Part shown: positions 35,890 through 48,400 of the stretch, in pieces
Layout: each line of letters starts with the position of its first letter
Numbering within the stretch: the stretch's first letter is position 1
Source of the DNA: Tachypleus tridentatus
Taxonomy: Eukaryota > Arthropoda > Merostomata > Xiphosura > Limulidae
Assembly: GCF_004210375.1 (NCBI RefSeq)
Contig: NC_134830.1
Location: 12,524,001 to 12,588,000 of the forward strand
Direction: 5' to 3'
DNA: 64,000 bases
Program-made: the position numbers and the translations under genes
The notes under the pieces: model-generated
The model's database searches: none
The model's input: the letters and a program-made list of their open reading frames with translations, nothing else
What the model was told of the DNA's origin: nothing

Positions 35890-37500
35890 GCCGGTTTAAC
35901 CCATTCCATAAAATTAATTTGCTCCAACACATCTTCATTCTTTAAATTTTATAATACATCATCTTATTCAGCTACACAAATCTTACAAACCCGATTGTCC
36001 ACTACGACCCATAAAGTCGACCTACGAATTATTTAACTAAAACCGCTGTAAATATATGGTCTGGGCATTTTCTAAATATGTGACATCAGCAGGCTCCTTT
36101 TCCAAAGACTCTTTTAACTTTAAATATTTTATTAATCAACTAAACCATAAAGCCTTAGTGGCCAGTTTTGGTGTAATCTCCCTCTTCACCGAAGTTCCAA
36201 CAACTGAAACCTGCAAGATAGCTTTAGAACTTTATATCCAAGACCCTAACCCATTGATACAAATCCCCAGCAACCCTTATAGAATTCACTACCACCAAAA
36301 CTAACTTTATGTTCAATAACAAAAACTACCTACAAATAAATGGCCTAAGTATGGGGAGTTCTCTGTCACAAGTTCTAGCCAACATTTTTATGACACGGAT
36401 TGAATCTCGAGCGATCATTTCAGCCTCACACCCACCACTATACTGGTACAAATATGTTGATGATACAACTGCTGGATTCACATCTACAGAACACACACTT
36501 AGTTTTTTTTCAATCACCTTAACTCGATACACCCCAACATTAAGTTCACCTGTAAATAGGAAAAAAACTAACCAAACAGCATTTCTTAACCTCAAGATCA
36601 CTAGAACTAATACACAATTCAAAACAGAAATCCACAGAAAAATTACCCATACTGACTCAGCGCATGAGACAAAACAAAAACTTAACATATTAAGAAACCA
36701 AATAAACACAGCCACAAAACTATGTTCACCTGATAAAATTAATGATAAAATCAACACTTCATCAACATCAACAAATTTCCTCAAAAACCGTGGAAACAAT
36801 TATACACATGCACCTACATCAACAACGAACACACAATAATAAACCCCAAGATACGACAAACTACAAAACCTTATACTGCTGCATACCATATGTTCCAGAT
36901 ATCAGTGAAAAAATAACCAACATTTGGAAAAAAACTTATAATAAAACACAACATTCCAGTAAACACCAAATTTATTCAAAAACTAGGTACAAAACTAAAG
37001 TCCATGCTATGTAAAAATTACACTGACAAATTCAACACCAACATTATTTATAAAATACAACGCAACAATTACCAACGACTTCCATATTAGAAAAACAAGA
37101 AGAAAAATGAAAACTAGATTCAAAGAACCAAAAAAACACCTTCACACGCTTTTGAACACTGCAAATCAAATAAGCACAACATAACCATAGAAAACACCCA
37201 GATACTAAGTAAGGAAACAAATATAAACAAACGCAAAATCAGAGAAGCCCTACTTAAACATCAACTAAAACCAAAATTAAACAGATTTAAAGGAACACCT
37301 TTATACCTAAAATTAATTAATAACCTAACATTCAACTGCAACGCCCATACAATCCCGTACCCATTTATACTCTCGTCCCTAAGACATGTGTCCGGAAATG
37401 ATCACTTGCAAAATCTCTCTTTCATATTTGAAGATGACGTAGTAAGGTCAAAACGTTGTCTTATCAACAAGTGTTAATACCCATACCAGCCGTTCTAAGA
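35890..37500 (+). mobile_element. Penelope-like retroelement remnant
   Basis: Plus-strand pieces match the Penelope reverse transcriptase. They are ALVASFGVISLFTEVPT near 36160, INGLSMGSSLSQVLANIFM near 36340, and the catalytic WYKYVDDT near 36450. Farther on are QTAFLNLKITR, and in other frames TQILSKETNINKRKIREALL and QLKPKLNRFKGTPLYLKL at 37195-37310, the usual region near the GIY-YIG end. Frames change repeatedly, so it is dead. The start is approximate. A hammerhead-like motif lies at its 3' end. Confidence 0.85.
37426..37463 (+). ncRNA. degenerate hammerhead-ribozyme-like motif
   Basis: TTGAAGA, a four-base stem TGAC...GTCA, then AAAACG, at the 3' end of the Penelope remnant. A hammerhead core is CUGANGA, stem II, GAAAC. 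Here C3 and G12 are changed, so it is predicted inactive. Confidence 0.45.
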
Positions 37501-38203
37501 AACATAAAGAAGGACCTTGTGTTACCTAATAGTAGCTTCTAATATCCAATCTAATTGCGAAACCATATTTCTACTTACTTTCCGTATAAATTTGAAACAA
37601 TATGTTTATTAAAATGTTAAACCGTATCAGAATTTTACAGATATTTAAATCCCAAGACAAGTTTCTCCTGCAAGGCTTACAATCGGCAAATGATCTTTAA
37701 ACGTTTCGTTCAGGTTTCACTCATATCTTTAGATTTTTTTGAAAATTTGGGAACGTGCTCTATTAGTAATAAAATTATATAGTTGAGTTATGATTGAATT
37801 GTGTTATTTTGGCATAAATATATCGGAATTTTGAGACTTAGTTATTTGAAAACCAAATACCTTTGAGTACGAATACTGAAATATCGTATGACTTTGAAAC
37901 TGAAAATTATCTCAAATTTCTTTAATTTATAGAGAAACTTTCTAAATAAAAACACAAAAAATATTGTTGATGAGCTAGGAACTTCAATTATTTATTATGT
38001 CATAGTTTCTTGCTCAGAAGAAAACTAAAGTTAACGCACAGATAAAGAAATGATTGAAATGATTTTACAACACAGTAACTAACTGTCAAGTGTTTTAAAA
38101 TTGTGTGAGGAGAGTTTTTTTGCACAAAACTTATTCTAAAGCTATATTTTACGTGTCTGTTTCTAATACGTTTTGTTTAAACACGATTGTATAATAATAC
38201 AGA
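37501..38203. other. upstream region of TRIM45
   Basis: AT-rich with no coding signal. It should hold the TRIM45 promoter and 5' UTR, but no core element could be chosen with confidence. Confidence 0.55.
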
Positions 38204-39458
38204 ATGTCCAGCCTCATACCCAGAACAGAAAAACATCAGACTATTTGTGGGTTGTGTCATCGCGAGTACCAAGAACCACGACTCTTACCTTGCCTTCACA
38301 CTTTTTGTACCGAGTGTCTGACTACGTTAGAACCTTTAGGGCCTGCAAGCAATGACATATTAAAACATTCTCTTGACAGCCTTTCTCGTTTATCTTCGAA
38401 AGGTGGTCTAGCTTCCGAGTACGAGAAAACAAAATCTAGTCTAAGACATTTTTTGACTTGGAGAAAATCAAGTTGCCGAGATGGCAGGTCCGCCCGTGCA
38501 TTTACAGTGCTCTGTCCTACCTGTCACAGTATGGTGGATGTGAACGGGGATGGCGTTCGTGGATTGACTCCAAATTATCTCCTTCAGCGTAAACTTACAG
38601 CAGACAATTTACATAGTACATCGAAACCGTTTAAATGCGATTTGTGCACTGTGTCAGCTGAAGCAACGAATTACTGTCAACACTGTGCTGCATTCCTGTG
38701 CTCATTCTGTGCAGAGGCTCATCGTCGCCAGAAGCAGAGTTCGTCTCACACTTTGTGGACCTCAGAGGAAGCACGCAAGAAGGAAGTTTTTACCGGACGC
38801 ACAAAACACACTTGTTTGCTTCACACGTCCTCAGTTGTCACGAGTTGGTGTGAAGTGTGTCAACATGTGTTATGTGACAACTGCAAGCTTGACAATCACG
38901 CGGATCACGAAGTAAGTGATCTTCGTAACGTTTATGAAAGTAAAACGCACTTCTTAAAAAATATGGTGACCCGTGTGGTGGAAAGGAAGAACGATATTCA
39001 AAGTGCACTTCAAAAACTCCAGGACGTCGAAAAGCAGCTTCACGTACAAATTAAACACACGCGAGACGAGGTAGAGACGTTTATTTCTCAATACATGGCA
39101 GCCATTGAAGCCCACCACCAGTATTTACTCCAACATATTCAGAAAATAGAAGTTGGCCGACAACGGGTACTACGACTACAGAGGGTACAGTTAGATCAAC
39201 TTTGTTCGGATCTGAATCACTGGGAAACATTCGTAGAAGAGCTCCTAGAAGAAGGAGAAATCCCGGAAGTAATGGGAGTATACAACGTAGTCCAGAAACG
39301 TCTGTGCCATCTATCCCGTCTCAAGCCGCCATTACAACCTCGCGCAACTCCAGAATTACATTTCTTATCTCAAGAAGAAGCAGATAGCATGAACGGGTAC
39401 ATTTTGTACGGCGTGATTTCTTCACAGATTGCATGTCCTTCTCGGTGTTTTATCAATG
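38204..39458 (+). CDS. Trim45: TRIM45 exon 1: RING, B-boxes, coiled coil
   Basis: A 1255-nt first coding exon carrying residues 1-418. The start is the first ATG of the frame, 11 codons before the first RING cysteine pair CGLC. RING core [12 protein letters not shown] is followed by two complete B-boxes and a long Gln/Glu/Leu-rich coiled coil. It ends AAT G before donor GTGAGT, in phase 1. Confidence 0.95.
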
Positions 39459-42400
39459 GTGAGTATGTATTATTCATAAATTTATCACTTTCGTTTTGAT
39501 TTTAATTTTAGAAGGTTTGTGTGTGTGTGGTACTAATTCAGTTGAACATTTGTTTAAGCGAGACTCAAATTTCGAACGGCATTATATCACCTATTACAGC
39601 TATTGATTGGCTTGTTTAGCTGAAATATAAAAAAAGAAAAAACTATATTTTTTTATGGAAACTTGAAAATAGAGTACGTTATATCTGGTTTAGAGAACGT
39701 AACTTCTCGTTGTTTTTTAAGCATTCACTAAAACTGGCTTTGAGCCCTTCACACACAAGCACACATAAATAAAATGCGGGTTATTAAACGATTGTTGCAT
39801 TTACAAATTTGTACAAAATGCGTAAAAATTATTAACGACATTTTAAATTATGTATTCAAAAACAAACAACAAGATCAAACCATTCTGACATCTTTCTACA
39901 GATCTATATTCTTTTTTTATTGTTATTGCTGATTTTGGAATAAAACAAAACTAGTTCTAGTTGTATTTAATGTCCCTCTCTACTCAGTGGCACAGCAACA
40001 AGTCTAAAGGCTCATACGGTGGCATAGCAACAAGTCTAAAGGATCATACGGTGACACAGCAACAAGTCTAAAAGCTCATACAGTGGCATAGCAACAAGTC
40101 TAAAGAACCATACAATGGCACAGCAACAAGTCTAAAGGCTCATACAGTGGCACAGCAACAAGTCTAAAGAATCATACAATGGCACAGCAGCAAGTCTAAA
40201 AAATCATACAGTGGCACAGAAACAAGTCTAAAGGCTCATACGGTGGCACAGAAGCAAGTCTAAAGGATCATACAGTGGCACAGCAACAAGTCTAAAGAAT
40301 CATACAGTGGCACAACAACAAGTCTAAAAGTTCATACGGTGGCACAGCAGCAAGTCTAAAGATTCATACAGTGGCACGGCAACAAATCTAAAGGCTCATA
40401 CGTTAGAAACTGGGTTTTTGCTGACAGTGACGAGCACAGCACAGATAGCTCATCGTATAGCTTCGTAATTAATCGAAAACAAGTAGTTGAGTTAAACAAG
40501 AACACCATATTTTAGTTTGGGTTTTAACCCAAAATTTATTTTAATGATTTGAGAATCTTGCTAAAGATTTGGCGTCATCGATAGTTTTGAATGACAGTAG
40601 TTCATATACAGGTGTCAACTTCTAAACGTGTTATTCATGTTTGCATAATTTCTCAAATGTTTTACGATTTTAACATCGTAAACAAGTTACATAACATCAT
40701 GTAACAGCATGATATTATATTATATACTAATACACTAATTAGAAGGGGTGTTCCACAAACTCTTGGCCATGTAGTGTATATATGAGTATGGATATTATGT
40801 AGGATTTGTTTTATTTCAGTTACAAATCAGATTCGTGGTGAATATCACATCGCTGATTGTCTCATTAACTTTTCATTTGTTTATCAAAAGGTTTACAATA
40901 CTCATAAGTATTGCCTTTCTTAACGCAGCAGTACTTGACAAATAACTTATTTTTTTAGATGATTTGCACTTTTACATGCTTGAATTTTAATCAGACAAGT
41001 TGCAGACCATTCTTTGTCTTGCGCTTCCACTGGCTTAGAGGCGATTCAATGAGCCTATAACTCCAAAAATCTGGTTTCGATACCCACTGTGAGAAGAATA
41101 TATACAGACAGCTTACTCTTCATGTGTATTCATATTTAACAACAAACAACTACTCATTACTTTGCTGAAATTCTAAATGACTTTATGAAATAAGTCATTT
41201 TATTTGCCGTAAAACTTTATAGTTTATAGTAGTTAAATGATATCCAACATCTAATTTCGATGAACTTGGATAAATGGTCTCGATCACAGTAAGATAACAA
41301 TATTTGTCTACGAAATTGTGATAGAAATGAGCTTGAATTACTAATACAGACACACTACATGGCCCAAAGTATGTGGACACCCGACCATCACACCCATATG
41401 TGCTTCTTGAACATCTCATTTCAAAACCATGGGCATTAATATAGATTTAGCCTCCCTTCGCTGCTATAACAGCCTCCAGTCTTCTGGGAAGGCTTTTCAC
41501 TAGAATTTGAAACATTGCTGCGAGGATTCGCTCCTATTCAGCCACAAGAGCATTAGTGAGGTCAGGCGAGAAGATCTGGTTTGTAGTCGGCGTTTCAATT
41601 CATCCCAAACGTATTCGATGGGATTGAGGTCAGGGCTCTGTGCAAGCCAGCCAAATTCTTCAGCACCACCTTCGGCAAATCATGTCTTAATAGACCTCGC
41701 TTTGTCCATGGGAGCATTTTGATGCTGAAATAAAAAAGAGCCTTCCCCAAACTGTTGCCACAAAGTTGAAAGCACACAATTCTCTAGAATGTTATTGTAT
41801 ACTACAACATTAAGATTTTCCTTCACTGGAACTGAAAAGTCTAGCTCAAATCATGAAAAACAGGCCCAGACCATTATTCCTCCTCCACAAAACTTTACAG
41901 TCGACACTATGCATTCAGGCAGGTAGTGTTCTCTTGACATCCGCCAAACCCAGATTCGTCCGTCAGACTGCCAGATAGTGAAGCGTGATTCATCACTCCA
42001 GAGGACGCATTTCTATTGCTCCAAAGTCCAATGGCGGTGTGTTTTATACCACTCCAGCCAACGCTTCGCATTGTGCAGAGAGATCTTAGGCTTGTGTGCT
42101 GCTGTTCGGCCATAGAAACGCATTTCATGAAGCTCTCGACGAATAGTTCTTGTGCTGAAGTTACTTCCAGAGGCAGTCTGAAACTCGATAGTGATTGTTG
42201 CAACTGTGAACAGACAATTTGTATGCACTACGCGCTTCAGCACTCGGCGGTCCTGTTTTGTAAGTTTGTGTGGCCTACCACTACGTGGATGAGCTGTTGT
42301 TGCTCCTAGACGTTCCCATTTCACAATAACAGCACTTACAGTTGACCAGGGCAGCTCTAGCAGGGCAAAAATTTGACAAACTGATTTGTTGGAAAGGTGG

Positions 42401-45400
42401 CATCCTATGTCAATGACACATTGAAAGTCACTGAGCTCTTCAGTATGACCCATTCTACTGCCTATGTTTGTCCACAGAAATTTTATAGCTGTATGCTTGA
42501 TGTATGTACCTGTTAGCAATGGGTGTGGCTGAAATAGCCGAACCCACTAATTAGAAGGGGTGTTCCACAAACTCTTGGCCATGTAGTGTATATATGAGTA
42601 TGGATATTATGTAGGATTTGTTTTATTTCAGTTACAAATCAGATTCGTGGTGAATATACAATCGCCGATTGTCTCATTAACTTTTCATTTGTTTATCAAA
42701 AGGTTTACAAACTGTAAAAGCTCACCATAAGACGGAAGTAATCTTATTCGTGAGAGACTCGGAAGATAAACCCGTGACTCACAACAGGACCAACATTGAA
42801 GCTGAACTACGTCGTTTTACTAACAACACAGACTCCAGACAGTCAACGCTAAGGAAATCTCAGTTCTCCCTGGAACTTTCCAAACAGCTGATTTTACAAC
42901 ATGTGAACGCTCAGGAAACTGACCTTTCAGGTATCAGGTATGAAAATACAAATATATGCGAACATACAATGCAGCCATACTTTTATTACGTTCTTATATA
43001 TATATTAGAATGCGTTATTTCATCAGTGTTAAAGATATTTTCATTTCATAGAGGAGGATATAGTTTAATATTATATTAGCAATATGCAGACATTTGATGT
43101 TACGAATATTTCTACAAAGGGTAAAATAATGGGTTTAAACTGACGTTTCATTTAAAAAATTAATTATGTAAACTAGTCGAACTATCGCTATCACTCGGGT
43201 CTCTATCCATTATAAAGTTTAATCTTGTACCCATACTAATTATTCGTTAGTTTCAACAAATTATCTTCCATTGAATAAATAACACAAATGATACCGCATG
43301 AAACTTGGATTATAACGCATGTTACAACTTTTGTTCCACGTCGTTTGCTCTTTCAGAATTCGATAAACTTATTGAAATTCGAAGGTACGATTTTGAAAAT
43401 GCCCATCTGGTAACGCATAAAATCGTAATACGTAAAACAATATATATATATATGATTATAATATAATGTTATAATATAGGAACAGGTGTTCTTTCATCCT
43501 TTGAAACTTTTATGGGCGTATGGATTGACTTTAAAGTTGTGAAACAGAAACATCCAAGTTTAACAGAATTATCACCCGTATTTTATGTTTTGACTTGTTA
43601 TGGCATTCTGTTACACTTATCGCATAGAAAGGTTAAGTGAAGTTTACTCTACAGTTGATTTGTGGACGCTTTTCTTCTGGGTATTTTACTGGTTATTGGA
43701 CCAGCAAACTTTATTTCCATTAAAATATTGTTTATGTTTTCTTAAAAAACAAATATTTTGAAAATCTATTCTTGTTTCATCTTACAAGTTTAAGTTTAGT
43801 TAAAATATTTGTCAGTCGTGCTTACACAATTATAAGCAGGTGAGATAACTTTCCCGATGAAATAAATAGTATCAAAAAACTTCTAAAACGCAATAAGTGT
43901 CGTCAGTAGTAATATGAATATAAAGAGTAAATACACTGACCACCCCTAAAGTCATGAACTTTATGTAACCAGAGAAACCTGTAATAATACTGTTACTATA
44001 CTTAGGGTAGCATTCAGAAGGTATTAAAAGAGATAGTTTTAATATTAGTTCATTTACAGATTGAAATTAAGCATATTTTGAAGTATATCGTTATAACGAA
44101 AGAACTTTTAATTTTGAGTATATAATCCCCGAAAATAAGAAGTAATTTGTTATTAAAATTTGTTATTAAAATAACAAATTGAGCTGAGGAATATGCAAGT
44201 CCCGCTATTAAATGGTTCCTGTATAAAAAAAAAGGCCTATTCCTGAAAACCTTCAAAACACGCCAATAGACTTATGAGTATTATGAATGTAACCATATGG
44301 CAAATCTAACTGATGTTGAGGAAAAACTGCGAAGTTTGGGAGAGTCTGAGACTGAATTCAGTGGTACCGTTATTCTGTGGTACCATTCCTTTTGAAAGTC
44401 TTTATATTAGTTAATTAGACATTAGAAGGAAGAGCAGAACTGTCAAATCTACTAGCTCCAGTAAGTAACAAATCGCCATATTTCATTTTTAAAAAATTAA
44501 GAGGAAACTCAGAGAAAATACATATACCCAGTAAATGTAAGCTTATGATAAATTCACAATAAACCCTTTATCAGCTTTTGTAATACTTTTTTTTAGGAAA
44601 AGAAACATGCTTTGGCTTTCAAGTTCCCATGTGACTTGAGCGATTATATAGTTTTAAATTTAAATATAATAAAAAATATATACTGTTATAACACAAGGAT
44701 AGAGATAATATTAATTCGTAAACTACTTCTTCATTAGCACAGCTTGTTGCCAGGAACATGTTGAAGTATTAGCTCAAAAAGATGGTTCTTATATCATGAC
44801 CTTCACAATGACCCAGACCGGTCACTTTTGGCTACATGTGAGAGTGAACGGACAAGATATTAAGGTCAGTATAAATTTTTTCTTGTACAATATATAAGGT
44901 TTTGTTTCTTCTTTGTTACAGAACAAGTTTACGTTCGGTTACAGAAAGATCCATCTGTATTTGCAAACTTCCAAAAGAGCAGTCAAATAATTAACGATGT
45001 TACAACACAGCAATCGATATTCAACTAATGAAACAAAGGTTTCATATCTCTATTCATTTGCTTATAAAGTTAAAGCGAGGAAAATCTGCAGCTTTCTAAT
45101 TTTGCAAAGGAAACATCCTGTCGTTTCCAGAAAGCTCCACGTGTGCACAACACAGACACACAGTATCTGATGATAGAAAGCTTTCCTTCATCTATTGGTT
45201 TGAAGAAAATGAAAGTTTAACACATTCAAAAAAATTGAGAAAACTTAAATGATGTGCATATTTTCACATTCGACGTTCATTAAAGGCTACTGAGGTCTAG
45301 ATTTCATTGTCAACACCCATAAATGCCGAATATATATGTCTGTTAAAATAGTTCAGTATGTTAGATATTAACATAAATATATTGCGTAAAAGCAAAGAAC

Positions 45401-48400
45401 GACCTAAGACACCATTACATTCATTACAACTATCCTAGCATCACTACTAATATCAAGTCAGTAAGCTACTTTCTCTGTAGTGTTCGTACGGTCAATTTAA
45501 CATGATGACACCACTGTATTTCACGAAAATGGCATCTTTGTAGGGCCTCAATGCCAAAAAGGAAAGACTCCATCAAATCAATATGCCATTTGCTCCACAA
45601 CTTACAAGTTTGAAGGGGGGATCTAGTCTTGTAGCTTGACTGATTCACTAAATGTCTACAGCTGTATAAAATGTCCCATATATCTTCAACCCACGAATTA
45701 TTTTCAAGCATATTTAGGTAACACATTTAGAATAAATGTGCTAAAAGTTTTGTGCTTCCATTTAAATAAAGAACTCCCAACAAAAGTACAGCGTAGCCAA
45801 AACCAGACCAAATCAAAATTTTGGCCCACTAAATAATCGAGAATCAAAATCTGTACTTAACAGCGGTTTATCTATTTCTTTTTTGTTGTTGTTAGAAGCC
45901 TTTTAAAATGTTCAGAAAAATACCTGTCTATTTTGAATTGAAGTTTGTGAGTAATAAATGTGCTAAAAGTTTTGTGCTTCCATTTAAATAAAGAACTCCC
46001 AACAAAAGTACAGCGTAGCCTAAAACCCAGACCAAATCAAAATTTTGGCCCACTAAATAATCGAGAATCAGAAATCTGTACTTAACAGCGGTTTATCTAT
46101 TTCTTTTTTTTTGTTGTTAGAAGCCTTTTAAAATGTTCAGAAAAATACCTGTCTATTTTGAATTGAAGTTTGTGAGTAGCGGGGTAGAGGGGGTCAAAGT
46201 TTTGATTTAGGCCCAAGTCACAAAATTTACTAATAATACAACACGATTTTCTTCCGACTCTAATCAGCTAATAAATTAACCAGTATGTTTTTAAAAAAGG
46301 TTTTACGGTTTAATTTCAGTTTAATATGACTGGAAGACTAAATTACCCTGCAGGTGTAATGTAATGAAACATGATTTCTGCGTCTTGCCAGTTTTGTCCG
46401 AGGAACTGCCTGCCTTGCTGATTCTTTAGTTACCTATTATAGATAAAGTTATTATATTCTCATCGCTTGAGCTTGTTGCTAAGAAACAGAGGATCGACAT
46501 CTTTTACAGATGGCTATTCAATATTCTTGGATTACAGGTAAGAAGAGGCTACAACATGAAACTAAACACTGGTTCAGTATTGATTTCAGGAACTCACTAT
46601 GGTCGAATTAGCACTTTATTAAAAATAAATGGATACAAAACCTTTGAAATGTTTATAATCGATGCAGTTATATTTTTTCTGACTGGTTCACGTGAACCGG
46701 TGTAAAACCGGTCTAAATTCGCATCCGAGTATGAACAGGAACTTACGTTGTTGCTCTACTATTAACAGCTTTTATAAAGTTCTGCGTTTTGGGCTTTTGA
46801 AAGTTGTTTGTTCATATTAACGGTTTATGAAAAGCACGTAAAGAGGATGAAACAATAACATAATCCAGTGGATTAAGAAAAGATTCCTTTGGTGGAAATT
46901 CTTTAATTAGAATCATAATATGGATGGACTGGTCTGATTTGTTTTGAATTTCGTGCAAAGCTATAAGAGGGCTATCTGCGCCTTCTGTCCCTAATCTAGC
47001 AGTGTAAGACTAGAAGGAAGGCAGCTTGTCATCACCACCCATTGCCAACTCTGAGGCTACTCTTTTACCAACGAATAGTAGGATTGACCGCAGGGTAATA
47101 ACGTTCCCAGGGCTGAAAGGACGATCATATTTGGTGTGACGGGGATTCGAATCTGCGACACTCCTATTACGAGTTTAAACACCCTAATCACCTGACCATG
47201 TGGGGCCCAGACTAGAAGGAAAGCAGTTAGTCAAAACTACTCAGCACTACTTCTTGGACTACTTTTTTTATCTAAAGACTAATTGGATTGAACGTAACAT
47301 TTTAAAGTCTCCGTGGTTGTAAGGGCATGTTCCGTGACGGAAGCTCGAATCATCGATCCGGAGATTGTGACTCGACTGGCCTAATCATCATGCCCCATAC
47401 CCCATCCTATAACATAAAATATATATAGAAGACGAAAGTGGCTTCAAAGCTAAAGTCATTTGCTCCCTGTATTGTTATCGTACATTGTGTACGTGTTCTT
47501 ACTAAGCACCAAATCTTTAAATATATCAAATTTAATTACATAGTGCCATTGACATAAGTAAAAAAATCATGCATACGAATATTTCAATAAAACAGTGAAT
47601 CAATTTGTTGGAATTCTCATCTATTCAGACAATCCCACAGTCGATCTCAAAACAGTGTAATAATTTAATAATTATAACCACTTATGCGAAATATGTATTT
47701 ATTTTAATAATAAAATGACTTCAGTTTATTGAATTAGTTATTAATTCAATACAAACACCACAATACGTATTTAACTTGTATACGGACGTGATCGCCGATC
47801 CCAAACACTGTATAGACGTGCTGTAATAATAACAATAACTGGTTAAATCCAAGTATTAACATCCAAATACGTTAACAAGTAAAACGTGATATTTTACTTA
47901 AGTACACATTTTAGTTTAAAAAATACGAAAATAAAATAGAACATACACATTTGATAAACTGAACCATGGATAATACAAATAAAAAATCCGATTATTTCCA
48001 TTAAACCCATTAACTACAGTGAGTACAGATATATTCCTTGTTCTTCCTAGGGAAGTCCGTTTCCGCTGATTGTTTATCCGCCTGGAAAAAGGCACTCTGG
48101 TCTATATCACTGTTGTTCCTTTTGTTCAAGTGGAGGTTCACGAGACGCCCGTTGTGCTTGTAACGGGAAAATCCCAGGTATGTTGGGTAGGAAAAAACAA
48201 AAACTCAAAGTGTACGAGATAAAAAAAAATTGTTTTGCTAACATGGAAGACAATAAGTTACGAGTTGTTTCAAGGAAGATTTCTATGTATAAATTCAGGA
48301 ATGTGTTTGAAAGGAGGTAGACAGGAAGTCATGCGTAATAGTTAGTCAATATATTTGTTATAATTGGATTAGAAAATTAACTTCGGCTAATGAACAAACA

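Noticed and set aside
36326-36799. 157-codon minus-strand open frame
   Set aside because: It is the antisense shadow of the Penelope reverse-transcriptase remnant on the plus strand.
44156-44179. 24-base palindrome AATTTGTTATT/AATAACAAATT
   Set aside because: Short and made only of AT-rich words, expected now and then in a genome of this composition.
45466-45726. 86-codon minus-strand open frame next to the 222-bp duplication
   Set aside because: It reads partly like a protein ([20 protein letters not shown]), but I could not link it to any family or element ends, and it lies inside a TRIM45 intron.
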